NCBI GenBank assembly: GCA_001465935.1
Contig: LNKV01000053.1
Coordinates: forward strand, 98,680 to 162,679
Source: Clarireedia homoeocarpa
Taxonomy: Eukaryota; Ascomycota; Leotiomycetes; Helotiales; Rutstroemiaceae
Direction of reading: 5' to 3'
DNA length: 64,000 bases
Part shown: positions 1 to 11,485 of the stretch, in pieces
How the letters are laid out: the number at the start of each line of letters is the position of its first letter
Position numbering within the stretch: the stretch's first letter is position 1
The notes under the pieces: generated by a model
Told to the model about the DNA's origin: nothing
What the model saw: the letters and a program-made list of their open reading frames with translations, nothing else
Databases searched by the model: none
Position numbers and translations under genes: made by a program

Positions 1-1550
1 AGTATATATTAATCGCATTGACCTAACTCAACGGCACTCGTCACAAAATAAGCTAGTCTGTGGCCGTTGCTGGGACATGTGCTTGAGACATTACAGTGAT
101 GATAAAGAGTAGTTGGGTTTCGAACATAGAATATTTCTAAATTGTTGAGGTTATTAAATAATATGTCTTATATATTCGCAATCATAGACTTTACAACATT
201 CATCAAGTGCATTTACGGTTTTAGGGCCAAGTTTCATTAAGGTAGGTTACTATTGTTGGGATTTCGTTCTCAGTAATATAAAACCTGCACCAGAATAGAA
301 TCCGCAATACAGATTCGAAAATTTGAAAACTGGTCAAAGTCGTTGTACTGGATTTAGGAAATTATTTCAGGGAAGGTGGAGGTATCCACGGAGCATAGAG
401 ATAGCCCAATTCTCCTTGATCTATGGTCGTATGTGAAGGAATTTAATTCTAATAGTGTTATAAACCTTGGATAAAGATAAGTAGCTTTTTCGAAATTAAG
501 CATTCTGCAAAACACAAGCTGTCGCTGGTTGCTGGGGCTCCCTCCTTGCTTGCTTCACAGTTGGCTCAATATTGTTTGCAGTACTGTATAGAAGTAAATA
601 ATCAGAACTGTCGGAATGAATGGACTACAAGAGAACTCAATCAATAGGCTACAGAAGATAGTACAGGAGAAATGAACAATGAAGCTATCCATGTAATTAG
701 TACAGGAGAGCGAGTCTATATAGTCCAGCTCCTTCTCCTATCTAGTTTAGAGAAATCGAACCGACTTAACTATATTTACTAGACCCTATTATACCAAGTA
801 TAGTGCTATGAGCCAATTTCACCTACAGCTGTACTAAGCCAACCGACAAGAACCTTTGTATATTTCTGGTTCTAGCTGGGGAATCTAGTCGAATCAGATA
901 TATATATATTAGGTGACCCGTTCTTCTCGCACCTCGAGGTTTAGATTGATGTAAATTCTATACGAGGACCGGGCGTTCTTTCAGTAAAAAAAAACAGTCG
1001 TGAAGTTCAAAGGACTTTATATGTGTCGAGCAGCGGAAAAATTTTTGAATACAGATCCCACAAGGTTGGTTGTTCGGTATTGAACAATACTTTCATAGTG
1101 AGAAACAGTGAGTCGAAATTCCAAATATGCGCAAAATTCGCTGGGATAGATAGAAAATCATCTAATTATATAATAAATTAGACAAAGAACTAATATCAAC
1201 TTGTTAGTTTCTTCCAACGACCAATTGCACAGCCTTAAGGAACTATTTTTGCCGCTGACGAATTCTTTGTGACATTGAACAGACGACGCAGGGCCGGAAG
1301 AGCGGACACTAACATAGATTGAACAACAGTGAGATTTAACTATATATCTCTTCATGGCTGCACGCCTGGTGAGCCTCCAAATCGTTCAATTCAGCACAAT
1401 ATCTCTCAAAGGACTCGATCCAAGCGGGAACTTCCTAGAAACCCATCCCTTTATCTATTGTGGATGCACTTTCCAAACACTCCCCATTCCCCATTTACAA
1501 CTGTCTTTTAATCTCACCCGATCTCTGTTCTGCTCATACCCGAAAGCAGT
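1..1550. other. AT-rich intergenic stretch, no gene seen
   Basis: No convincing coding region is visible. The stretch is moderately AT-rich with many TA steps, and around 700-900 it looks like an old mutated repeat, although no element can be named. A 22-nt word at 414-435 recurs with one mismatch at 4546-4567. The last 200 bases precede the RING-protein start and probably hold its promoter and 5' UTR. Short ORFs overlapping 1329-1753 are other-frame readings around that gene start. Confidence 0.5.
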
Positions 1551-3224
1551 ATGTCACGTCACCGATCCTCAAGCCCTCAACTAGAGACAGCTTTGGAAAA
1601 TTTCAGACAATACCCACAGAGGATCGATTATCAGAAGGCGGTGGGAATTGCCCTCGAAAAAAAGCCTGCAGAAACTCGTCTAGCCGAGTACCTAAAATTA
1701 CAAGAGACAGTTGGAAAAGAATGCAATTGGCTCAATCACGAAGTAGGTTATGAATTGACTTGCAATGGAAAACATGATGAAGCTCTGGCTTATTGGAAAG
1801 GCAGATTCCTGGAACACCCCGGATTTACTTCTATTCACAAAGGGCTTGAGTTTGCATTAAAGAAATTTCCACCAGCAAGATTTTTGGAGGAGATACAGGA
1901 TCTCAAGAAGAGTGTGAAAGTGGACCATGGCGCCGAATGGCTCCGGAAACAATATGTTGAGATCCAAAGTAACATGGGCAACTACGAAGAATCGCTCAAA
2001 ATGCTATATGAGGAATGGAAATCTGATCAATCGTACTATACTGAGACAGAGCTTACCAAGGGGCTAGAAGACGCGGTAGAGCAGCAGCCTACTTTAGTTA
2101 TGGACTATCTCAAACGACTGGAACGCCATGGTCACTTTAATCTCGACATTTTTATGCGTATCCAAGCGATACCGGAATACAAAGGTGACGATACCTCATA
2201 TCTAGAACGCTACATAGAGCACACACGCGACCATCGAGATTTTAAACGGTATTATGCCTACATATACCTCGCACATATACACGGCAACTATGAGCATAAG
2301 CACAGCACGGATCAGAAGCACAGTGCGGATCATAAGCACAAGGTAGATTATATCCAACGCACGATTCTTGAATCGGATAAACTTAATGACATGTATGCAA
2401 TGGTAGTTCTTCGCAAACTTCAGGAATATAAATTCCCAGAAGGAGCAGAAGAACTATGTCTCCGAAGAATTAAGAAGGAATCTTCAGACAGCTACTTCTC
2501 AATTTCTTCGTCAAGCTTTGTGGAAGAATTCATCAAATTGAAGAACCCGCGCGATAAGCTCGAGGAAGCGAACTTGTTGTATGATAGCAACCCTGACGTA
2601 CTTGAGTTCGCCAAAAATTTGCTTGACGCCACTGAGCTCTGCAGAACGTCAGCTATTGCTGCGGAGACCTGCGAGAAGATACTCCTCAAATCCAAGAATA
2701 GCACTAGAATCCGTTCCTTGGCCACCGATTCTTTAGCTGAGAAGCTTGAGATGGTAGATACAAAGTCTGCGATCAAGATCTGGAGACGTTTGATACTGGC
2801 ATATCCAAAAGATACCAGTTTTCGTGACCATCTCACTGAGCTGCTAAACTCCAGAGGGAACATTGATCAGGCGATCACTATATGGGGGAAGTTAACCAAA
2901 GCTCTCAAGGATGAGGACTGCAATAAAAGGCATCAACAAGCCGAAAAGCAGAAAGAACATCTGACAAAGGAGAAAAATGATCGGGCAAAGCAGAAGGAAT
3001 CTCAGGAAAAGCTGTATAAAAAGCTGAAGGAAAAGCATGGCGAGAAATGGGACACAAAATGTCCAATTTGTATGGATAAAGATCTCGATACAGTATTGGT
3101 TGATTGTGGACATGTCTGCTGTGGTGAATGCGCTGAGAAATTGAATTCAAGGTGTCATATGTGTCGTGCTACATTCACTAGTACTGTAAAACCGCACGCA
3201 CGTCTAATATCGTTGGAGGATTGA
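1551..3224 (+). CDS. RING-finger (C3HC4) protein with TPR-like helical N-terminus
   Basis: This is an intronless 557-residue protein. The C-terminal RING finger is complete: Cys504, Cys507, Cys519, His521, Cys524, Cys527, Cys535 and Cys538 fit the C3HC4 spacing, so E3 ubiquitin-ligase activity is the likely role (family knowledge). Residues 1-450 are helical and charged, with phrases such as NGKHDEALAYWKGRFLEHP and YPKDTSFRDHLTELLNSRGN that read like degenerate TPR units; I infer a protein-binding scaffold. A Lys/Glu-rich coiled coil (about 455-500) joins the two parts. Near residues 247-265 a His/Lys-rich run comes from a short tandem DNA repeat (about 2290-2345). There is no signal peptide or membrane segment. 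The start at 1551 is the first ATG of the long frame. The substrate is unknown. Confidence 0.85.
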   Translation: MSRHRSSSPQLETALENFRQYPQRIDYQKAVGIALEKKPAETRLAEYLKLQETVGKECNWLNHEVGYELTCNGKHDEALAYWKGRFLEHPGFTSIHKGLEFALKKFPPARFLEEIQDLKKSVKVDHGAEWLRKQYVEIQSNMGNYEESLKMLYEEWKSDQSYYTETELTKGLEDAVEQQPTLVMDYLKRLERHGHFNLDIFMRIQAIPEYKGDDTSYLERYIEHTRDHRDFKRYYAYIYLAHIHGNYEHKHSTDQKHSADHKHKVDYIQRTILESDKLNDMYAMVVLRKLQEYKFPEGAEELCLRRIKKESSDSYFSISSSSFVEEFIKLKNPRDKLEEANLLYDSNPDVLEFAKNLLDATELCRTSAIAAETCEKILLKSKNSTRIRSLATDSLAEKLEMVDTKSAIKIWRRLILAYPKDTSFRDHLTELLNSRGNIDQAITIWGKLTKALKDEDCNKRHQQAEKQKEHLTKEKNDRAKQKESQEKLYKKLKEKHGEKWDTKCPICMDKDLDTVLVDCGHVCCGECAEKLNSRCHMCRATFTSTVKPHARLISLED

Positions 3225-5408
3225 TGCTGCGGGGGAAGAGGATAGGATGCCAAAGAATCAATTAACTATATTGATGATTCAGCAAGTCTTAGCCCTCAGT
3301 CTTCAAGTTCATTGGTTGGCGATTTTAATGAAGAACGACAACCTACTCTCCTTTACAACTCTCCTTAACAACTTTCCTTAACAACTTTGCTTACTTTCCT
3401 TTACAACTCTCCTTTACAACTCTCCTTTACAACTAACTCTCCTTTACAACTCTCCTTTACAACTCTACTTTATATACATTCATGCTTGAATTCTGAACCT
3501 GCACCTGATTAGTTTTCACCATTTTCTTTGACTGCAGCCATCACTTCTGTTAAATCAACCAACTGCACTCGGTCTGAGAGAGAGAGAGAGACCCAGCTAC
3601 AAGCCAAGCCAAGCCAAGCCACAACAAACAATCCCAGAGTAGCGTCACCCTCACTCAGTATTACAGTAACACGAGCTGGTCCAAACCCGCTCCTCCCGAA
3701 AGTCCAACCACGGTCGACAGACCCAATAGAGACCCAGAGACCCTAAATAAGTACTTTCCCAGGGGGTAAATGCTCCATCTATTCAATTACGCGCGCTGGC
3801 CACAGTTTGTTTGAGCCTACCTGTCCTTGAAGCCGCCGAATCCTAAAGTACAGTACAGATAGGCCGGCCGGCCGGTTCGTGACTCGGGTGTTAGTAAACA
3901 GAACAGATATTAAATATCAACAACCAGGCCAACCGACTGATATTTGAAGATTCGCATAGTTCTAGTTATAGTCAGGGCAGTCAGTACATCAGGGCCAGTA
4001 CAGTCAGTACATCTCCCAACCCATCAATCAATAACATCATCTGTAGGTCTACCCTACCTCCTTCAAGAAGTACCGTAATTGTACATACAGTACAGTACAC
4101 AGGCCATCCATCCATCCATCCATTCCATTTCGCCTCCCACCCCGCCTCTCCATCCCCCAACTATCTATCTATCTTTCCTTTGCAGCCGCAAATCCACACA
4201 CAGACAGCTTCTAGATCTATTACGCTGAAAACTATCATATCCTCCAAACAACAAGTCAATACAACCAACAGCGGCCAATACCTAAACTAAACTACACCGG
4301 TATGTATTTACTGCAATCAATATAAGAACATAAGAGTACCTACCGTACAGTAAGTAGTAACCAACACAAGTCAAGTTATTAAATAAATAAAACAAACCTT
4401 TATACATCCATCCATCCATCCATCGATCCATCCATCTGTTTCTACATCCTTCATACATACATACATCCTTCATACAAAGTTCAGTCCAGATTTCGTCTCG
4501 TGGGAAGTTGTAACTATTTGTTCTAGACCCATCATCTACTTACTGCCTTGATCTATAGTCGTATGTGGTAGGTGGTGGGTGGTTCATTTGATGTTATATA
4601 TATAGCACCATCAAACGTAGGTAAGTAGCGTAACAAAGAATAGAAAGTTAACAACCAACCCAACCCAAACCAGCTGAGTAAAGTGACATCGCATTGTATT
4701 GCATTCTGTTGCATTGTATCGCATTACCATATTTATACCAGCCTACTCTACTTAAAATAAACCATCTTGCCCTTTCCTATCCCCTTCCTCCCATACTTCC
4801 TTCCTCCCCCTCCCCCAGCTAGTACATATAAACAACCAAATCCTATCCTTATCCTATCCCTGGCCTATCCTATCCTATCGATCCATTGACCAACCAACCA
4901 ACCAGTCGACCCATACATAAACCTCCATTCAACTATTCAGAACAATTGAATTTCTTCTATACCCCGTATATGCAGTCGCAGTAAATCCAGGAACAAAAAA
5001 AATCCTCCGCTTCACACAGTCTTCGCGCGAGACGGACACAAAAAGTCCTCAACTTCATATCAACCAACCAACCGACCAACACCAAGTAACTCCAATAATA
5101 TAGAACCCTCCTAATCCTTGAAATCGAGAGACAAAGAAAAGAGGATAACTCTTAACTCCCCCATGAACCCCATCATGAGTTTGAATCAAACAAACAAAAA
5201 AAAAAACGCCCGCTGATCTGACCCTGTGGTGGGGAAACGAACAAAAAAACAAAATCGCTCAAATATGTTTCGAAAGATAAAAAATAAAAGGATAAACGCC
5301 TTTCAATGCCTTGCTGTAATTTTCATCCCCATTCCCTTGTCCAACATTCGAGTCAACAGACTACACCTGACATCAAGCCAATATGGTGATCGTGCTATAT
5401 CAAACAGA
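3225..5408. other. Intergenic spacer rich in CT tracts and simple repeats
   Basis: About 2.2 kb between the RING gene and the 3' end of the F-box gene. It holds a 13-bp minisatellite (3347-3468), AG/CT runs, (ATCC)n tracts near 4110 and 4404-4430, and CCAAC-type repeats. Small ORFs here are low-complexity readings of these tracts. No RNA gene was recognised. Confidence 0.6.
3347..3468. repeat. Minisatellite, about 13-bp unit CTCTCCTTTACAA
   Basis: Roughly nine tandem, partly degenerate copies of a unit close to CTCTCCTTTACAA. Variant copies carry TTAACAA, and one copy is interrupted near 3390. It lies just downstream of the RING-protein stop, so it may be transcribed in that gene's 3' UTR. 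Confidence 0.8.
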
Positions 5409-7157
5409 TTAATCTGACACTGCTCCCGAATTATCAATACTCTCCCTCACTTCCCTAGCCTCGTCATTTGTCCTCCCCGGAGACCAGGCATCCATCTCTT
5501 CCCTCCCATCCTCTTTGATGAGATCTAGAAGAACCTGTGAATTCTTCTTGATAGCAGTCGGACGATCCACAATCCTTCTTTCTAGAATCAAAGCCTCTGC
5601 AGTCTTGGCCCAGATATCATGAAGATCAGGAATATCAGGTAGTATAAGACGCAGTTCATCACGAGTAAGAGGACTCATAGGAGGGCCAGCTGAAAGACTT
5701 GTGTGGAACACTAGATTATGACCGGATGGATGCTTCCGTGCGGACAAACAATTTGGCTTGACACAAAACCATTCGTTACAACTTGTGAAATCGTGACCCG
5801 TATTATCAATGGGTGAAGGTTCCGGAAGTGGATTCTTCTTTCGTCCTAGATGGGTGATTCGTGACATTTTCGATTTGGGTGTTGCTTCAACGCGTGGCGC
5901 TTTACTACTTTGAAGAAATCCATACCAGGCATCGACGGCTGCTCTTCGGGCATTATAACCCTTGGTTTCCCAGAACCTCTGTGCTTGACGTAAACCTCCA
6001 ATCGTCAAGATTGTCGCGTACACTTCATCTGCCGGTCGATCTTTGAGATAACCCCTGATTGACCTCTCTACTCGTCCAACATAGGATGGCGGTCGCAATC
6101 GGCGAGAGAATGAAGACATAACCAAGGGGAAAACTTGATGAACGTAGAGTAATGTTCGATCGTCGTACATCGACATGACATGGCATTCGAAAGGATTCAA
6201 TGTAAATGGTAATCGTGATAAAGGTGGGCCACGTGCTGCGAGATGCTGAGCATACAAGGCCCGATAAGTTTCGAAAAAATGAAAGATGGTGAAGACCAGT
6301 GGTATTAATCGTTGACGCATTCGATTGAATTGTGGCTGGAAGTCCGCTTTCTGTGCTTCCGTTGTTTGTAAAAAGATCTCCTTCTGTGCCTGTAAAGAAA
6401 TCATCATGGATAGTTTAGATGCCACATGTAAACGATGCCATATCCCTCCAATATAGTGCAGATTCAGTTTCGCAGGATCAGGCAAAGGGTACAAACGCAT
6501 CGTATACGCAGGAAGAGTATGCATGGCATGATATCGAGCGATTGGGGCTTCGTTCAGGGTCACTAGAGCATGAAATGATCTTGATACTAATCGTAGGTCG
6601 AGGATCGTGTGGATGGGTAATGGAGAGATAATTTGAGCCTGTAGTTCGTTTGGCAATGAAAGGAAGAGGTCGGAGAGTGTGACCCTAGCATATGTCAGCT
6701 TTGTAACTCCCAGAAACTTAGTATGAAGGAAAGCAGGGGGGGGGGGGGGGGGGGCATACTGGTGTCGCACCGCTCTCTCCTCGACAATTACTTCCTGCTG
6801 AGTTTCAACAATTGACGGAGTCCTATGTATGGTCGTAACCTTTGATCGTAAACTGCCAAATGATCCACTAAAACTCGGTCGACGTTGGGTCCGTAAAGAT
6901 GTCAGGTCGTGTCCGAGGGAGCGTTTTCGTTGATCGCTCGGCCGTAGCACTAAATTATCATGATTGTGATTGGCATTTCGTTGTCGTGAGGGTAAATTGA
7001 AGGTCGCAGCTTCGAGAGGAGAGGGTTGAGATGAGGCTGCGGTGATGGGAGAAGAGGCACTCGATTGTTGATTGCCATTGTTCGCATTTTCGCTGATTTG
7101 TCTTAATTTACTGAAGTATCGCTCCGAGGCAAACTCAGTTATGTGAAGAGGTTCCAT
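5409..7157 (-). CDS. F-box domain protein
   Basis: The gene has two exons: 7157-6760 and 6684-5409. The 75-nt intron (donor GTATGC, branch-like CTGAC, acceptor CTAG) is a multiple of three, so the unspliced frame also stays open (582 residues unspliced, 557 spliced). An F-box begins right after the junction (about residues 137-180: LSDLFLSLPNELQAQIISPL then ILDLRLVSRSFHAL). F-box proteins recruit substrates to SCF ubiquitin ligases through Skp1. The N-terminal 130 residues are Ser/Gln/Arg-rich and disordered. The remainder is helical, with no WD40 or LRR repeats that I can see. The intron carries a run of 19 G on the plus strand. I prefer the spliced form because the retained segment would add a proline run coded by that homopolymer. 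Confidence 0.85.
   Translation of the reverse strand: MEPLHITEFASERYFSKLRQISENANNGNQQSSASSPITAASSQPSPLEAATFNLPSRQRNANHNHDNLVLRPSDQRKRSLGHDLTSLRTQRRPSFSGSFGSLRSKVTTIHRTPSIVETQQEVIVEERAVRHQYAPPPPPPAFLHTKFLGVTKLTYARVTLSDLFLSLPNELQAQIISPLPIHTILDLRLVSRSFHALVTLNEAPIARYHAMHTLPAYTMRLYPLPDPAKLNLHYIGGIWHRLHVASKLSMMISLQAQKEIFLQTTEAQKADFQPQFNRMRQRLIPLVFTIFHFFETYRALYAQHLAARGPPLSRLPFTLNPFECHVMSMYDDRTLLYVHQVFPLVMSSFSRRLRPPSYVGRVERSIRGYLKDRPADEVYATILTIGGLRQAQRFWETKGYNARRAAVDAWYGFLQSSKAPRVEATPKSKMSRITHLGRKKNPLPEPSPIDNTGHDFTSCNEWFCVKPNCLSARKHPSGHNLVFHTSLSAGPPMSPLTRDELRLILPDIPDLHDIWAKTAEALILERRIVDRPTAIKKNSQVLLDLIKEDGREEMDAWSPGRTNDEAREVRESIDNSGAVSD
6685..6759 (-). other. In-frame 75-nt intron containing a 19-nt poly-C (poly-G on +)
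   Basis: On the minus strand it starts GTATGC, continues with about 19 C (6736-6754 on plus), and ends with CTGACATATGCTAG. Removal joins CAC CA to G GTC and restores a codon in the same frame. Its length of 3 x 25 means retention would not break the frame unless the homopolymer varies in length. Confidence 0.75.
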
Positions 7158-7549
7158 GGTACTCTACGTTTGGCCTCTATGCCATTCGGTCGCAGAGTGG
7201 GAGAAAAGTATAATTGATCGAGCATATCAAGATCTAGGGACACCCGTCTTTGCTCATATGGAAGTCGAGGGGATTCGTGGAACTCGGGAACGAACGAGGG
7301 GAGAACCGACCGATTGTTCTCAGGTTGCGCAAACTAGGAGTAAAGTTGCGGAAACGTTGTCGCACGATTGAACCTCATGCATTTCGGGGGGGGGGATCGA
7401 AATTAAGAAAATGGTGTTTATCGTAGGAGATGCAGCGACGGGAATATCGGGGGCTTGTGTATCGAAGAGTGACGATTGAAATGGATGAATGGCGTATGGA
7501 GTGAATATGTGTGAGATGTGAAGCGTTGGTATGCGTGTGCGGGAGTGAG

Positions 7550-7632
7550 GTGTGAGGAGTGAAGTGTGAGGTGTGAGGTGCGAGGTGTGAGGTGTGAGGT
7601 GAGGTGTGAGGTGAGGTGTGAGGCGTGCAGGG
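7550..7632. repeat. Degenerate TGTGAGG tandem tract
   Basis: About ten copies of GTGAGGT / GTGTGAG units run in tandem, with single-base variants such as GCGAGG. The same composition continues weakly to about 7700. Confidence 0.75.
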
Positions 7633-8026
7633 TGTACCGTTGAGAGGGCCGATATTAGTTGTTCTAGGTTCTGATCTGATCTGAGGTGAGGTGAGGCGAG
7701 GCGACGGGTGTAAACGAGAGCTGGAATTGTTTGTGGAGGGCGAAGGAGTGAGAGGTAAGGAGTTTGGTGTGAGGTGCGAGGGGAGTAATTGTGTGCGGGT
7801 GGGAATTGTACTACTACTAGGTTCGAGGGGACTAGGAGGACTAGCAGGACAGGAGCACTAGGACTAGAACACGACCTAAGCAAGGTATCAAGGTATACAA
7901 TCAATACAATTCGGTCCGGTAAGTAGACCTGACCTCCAGAGTCGCAGCAGAAGTACTTTGTAAGAACAAGTCGGGCGGAGTTGCCTTGGTTGGATGGGCT
8001 GATATATGTATGCAGCCTGGATGGGA

Positions 8027-8035
<9 letters not shown>

Positions 8036-8109
<74 letters not shown>

Positions 8110-8110
8110 A
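8036..8110. repeat. Microsatellite (TATGTG)n
   Basis: About twelve near-perfect hexamer copies, ending with a TATATG variant. Confidence 0.95.
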
Positions 8111-8430
8111 TAATATGGAACGATTATGATATGAGATGATGGCCTGACCTGGCCTGGTGTGCTGTTGGATATGGATATGGATGGATATGGATGTGGATGG
8201 ATATGGATGTGGATGGATATGAATATGGAGAGCGACGTTGCTTTTATTTGTTGTCGGAGCGAAAGGAAGGGAAGAGGTAAGCCTGTCTGTCTACTACGTA
8301 TATTACATATATTAAGGGAATGTACTCCCACTGAGTAGCAGCGAGGAGGAAATCGAGGATTCATGAATCGAGGCAAGTTACCCGTACAAGGCAATGCTAT
8401 TAGGAAGACTATCTCTCTCTGATTATGCTA

Positions 8431-8560
8431 CACCTATATGTACATCTATATGTACATCTATATGTACATCTATATGTACATCTATATCTACATCTACCGC
8501 TACACCTATATCTACATCTACCGCTACACCTACCTACATCTACATCGACATCGACATCGA
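8431..8560. repeat. Compound 12-bp microsatellite (CTATATGTACAT-like)
   Basis: Four near-identical 12-bp copies of TATATGTACATC are followed by TATCTACATCTACCGCTACACC variants and (ATCGAC)n. Hexamer slippage with later point change explains the pattern. Confidence 0.85.
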
Positions 8561-9760
8561 CATCTACAAGCCAATACAAGCCAATACACGCAACCAATAA
8601 ATCTCGGCCAAATTATTCCTTTATTCTTCTCTTTCCCTTCCATTTTCTCCCCTCACAAGTCCCTATTTCTCTCCCCTCTTTTCCATTCTCTTCTCCGCAA
8701 GAAGCAAGAAATTCCATTGCTCTTTCACTCACCCACTCACCCACTCACTCACTTGACAATTCCACACACCTTTTTTACTGCTAACTCGACTCAACCCATT
8801 CGGCCTCTTTATGGAGATTTACAGAAAACTATGGAGACAACACCTACTCCACACAAATGATTCCACTTGGTCCATCCAGTTCCGCAACTTTTGTGGTTAA
8901 ATTTTTTTTTTTCTTTTCTTTTTCCCTGGTCTTCGAGAAAATCCATCCGATTTGGGTGGGGTTCGGGCTCGGTGCATTGTGGGCTGTGGACTTGTGGGTT
9001 GGTTGGTAGGTTTCATGGCCACTGCGCAGTACAGTAGCACCCGGCCGGGTAAAAGTAAGAGAATGATGAGGTATGATGCTACGTCTCTTCCGAGCTGCAA
9101 AAGAATGGGGGGGGGAGGGGGGAAGTGGGTTTGAGAGTCGATTGAGGTTGATGAGGATGATTGTTAATCACTATATGTACATGTACTGTCCGATAGTGTG
9201 CGTGTGGGTGTTACAACATGAGGATGCTGTGCAGGAAGTGTAGACATGGACATGCAAGCAAACATATCAAAAAGTCACGATATCGTAGAGTTTGTAGCTT
9301 CACCAAAGAAGGTGGAAGGTCAAGCAGCTCGAAGATGCAATATTCGATTTATTTTGCCTAGTAGGCGACGTGACCCCTCTGCCTCTCCTCCGTCCCCTCT
9401 GCATCCATCATGGACCTGTCCCAGGTGGAAGGAAGATATAAGAATAGATCATCCAATTCATCCGCATTTACCCCCGAGCAAAGAGAGGAATTCGGCCGAA
9501 GTAGATGAACGTCGCCGAATTACGAGGGAAATAGCTTGCTCAATGTACCTATATGCTATGCTATTATCTTCCTCCCTCTTTCTCTCTCTCCTGCTGCTGC
9601 TGATTTACATGAGGTGGTAATGTAAATATTACTAGGCAGTTGTCGGCCATCACCATGAAAACGGTTTATTGGTAGCACAGCTGAAACCATCCAACTATAT
9701 ACATTACACGTGCGTGCTTGCTTGCTAGCCTCAGAAATTGCAAACGCATTCTCCTCCCCT

Positions 9761-10171
9761 CTACCCTGCTTCTCTTTTACGTCTTACCTTCCCTTCCCCA
9801 TCCTCCAGAATTTCCAAAAACGTATCCGCAATTCCTCCAGCTCCATCTTTAGCTAGACCCTGAGATCGTAAGGCATCGGATGACCTACCAAGAAAAAAAA
9901 GTTTTTTCACGGTAGGAAGAAATGAATGGGGAACAAAGCGTATCCCATTACCAAAAACACTGGAGCAAACTCGAGACTGGAGAAATTGAACATCATCTGC
10001 TGAAGAAAGCAAGAACTCTGGATGGGCAAAGTATGACTTCAAGGCTACCACTAACTCAAGCAATCTTTTCTCCGTGGGGCAGAGACTTCCCCCGCTCGGG
10101 AGACTCTGAGAGCTCATGTGGAAAGTCTTCCGAAATCTCGTGGCATATCCCATGGCATATCCCATGTTCAT
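9761..10171 (-). CDS. Possible hypothetical protein (partial exon)
   Basis: A 136-codon open frame with normal, non-repetitive composition contains a helical stretch (VALKSYFAHPEFLLSSADDV) and ends ...FLEILEDGEGK immediately before a GTAAGA donor-like site at about 9787. An acceptor about 60 nt further on the minus strand would add a few residues and a stop. A pyrimidine-rich stretch before GTAG near 9890-9910 could be another acceptor, so the exon structure is unresolved. I do not recognise the family. It may be a gene, a remnant, or chance. Confidence 0.3.
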   Translation of the reverse strand: MNMGYAMGYATRFRKTFHMSSQSLPSGGSLCPTEKRLLELVVALKSYFAHPEFLLSSADDVQFLQSRVCSSVFGNGIRFVPHSFLPTVKKLFFLGRSSDALRSQGLAKDGAGGIADTFLEILEDGEGKVRRKREAG

Positions 10172-10656
10172 GTCCGTCAGTGCAAGTCTTTCTTTTCAAA
10201 CCATCATACGGTAAGTAAAGGAACAGGTAGGTTCACGTAAGCAATCCGTCGTATCGTTGTATCGCCCGGGAAAGGTTTTTATGCCGTGAACTATTCAGGA
10301 AATGCCGCATTCCATTTATATAATGTAGGACGGGTAAGTGTGCCGATGTGCTGTCGATGCCCTGAATTTGATCTGACAGGCAGTTTTTCTTTATCAGATG
10401 GAGAAGTCCAGAGCTCTCGCAGCCGACGACATTTGATCTACGTCGTATGCTATCATCAATCCAAATTATGTGACGAGCAAGCACAAAAACACGAAAGAGG
10501 TATCAATTCGGTCTTAATTGACTCGACCATGATGAAATGTGGATATACTTGGTCGATATTCTGACCGAGATCAGCAAAAAACCAATGGTGCTAATGGCAC
10601 TAACAGCTCATACTTGTACCTAGCCATAACTGCCGTGGATTAAAACCTTTTGCATT

Positions 10657-10657
10657 T

Positions 10658-10697
<40 letters not shown>
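10657..10697. repeat. Poly-T homopolymer, about 38 nt
   Basis: A single C interrupts the left edge; the remainder is uninterrupted T. It is a possible scar of a poly(A)-primed insertion (read on minus) or plain slippage; no adjacent element is recognisable. Confidence 0.9.
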
Positions 10698-11413
10698 CTT
10701 CGTCAATTTTTCCGTCCCATCGAACTACGATGATTGGAGAGGAGGGAATACTGATTTCCAATCAATTGGATAGCCGGTACTCGTAGTATGTAACAACAGA
10801 AGCGTACCTTTGTACATAGACGAAGTACTTTGTAGCAGAAGGGGAAGGGGAAGGGGAAGGGAAGGGAAGAGAAAGGAAAGAAAGACCGGACGGTGTCTTC
10901 TCGGCCGTATTTTTTTGGGACCGAAACCTTCAATCAATCCTTTCCACAACGCAACGCAACGCGCGCCTTTATGTCGATGGTGGCACAGTCCATCTGCGAT
11001 ATCTCATCCAACGACACGACAACCTCATCTGCGATATCTTGTTTCAGCATGTCGCGCGGAGAATGCTGCTTGTACCTATGTACAGTACTTGTATGTTGAC
11101 GATGTAAAGTGGCGAATGAAATGAGTGGCGATACTTCGGGCGAGGATTTTGACAATACAATTTCCCCATCACGAATTGGTGGACTCAAACCCCCACAGAT
11201 CGAAAGGTGCTCACAACACCACAACGCTCCCTCGACTTCCCCATCCATTCAAGAGAGTCGCAGCAACGAAAAATACCTCCGTAATGATCGGCCCTTTGGC
11301 ATGTTCTTCGGCCCCATTTTCCCTGAACGCCAAGACCCACCAATCTAGTCCTGTCAGCTCTTGGACAACGAACGGAAACGGATGTCAACGATAAGGGAGA
11401 GATGGGGAGAGAT

Positions 11414-11485
11414 GCGTAGATGCGTAGATGCGTAGATGCGTAGATGCGTAGATGCGTCGATACGTCGATACGTCGATACGTAGAT
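11414..11485. repeat. Microsatellite GCGTAGAT / ACGTCGAT
   Basis: Five or six 8-bp GCGTAGAT copies pass into ACGTCGAT copies, showing point variants spreading along the array. Confidence 0.9.

Noticed and set aside
7550..8560. CRISPR-like regular repeats
   Set aside because: The repeats are contiguous microsatellites without unique spacers, and the sequence is eukaryotic.
7320..8860. Several ORFs of 60-194 codons on both strands (for example 7320-7904, 7888-8394, 8425-8784, 8438-8860)
   Set aside because: They translate microsatellites: runs of Thr-His, Tyr-Met-Tyr-Ile or Leu-Thr-Pro-His, open only because the repeat lacks stops.
9246..9620. 124-codon plus ORF ending in a hydrophobic stretch that resembles a tail anchor
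   Set aside because: The hydrophobic end comes from a CT-rich simple tract and the rest has no domain or splice support.
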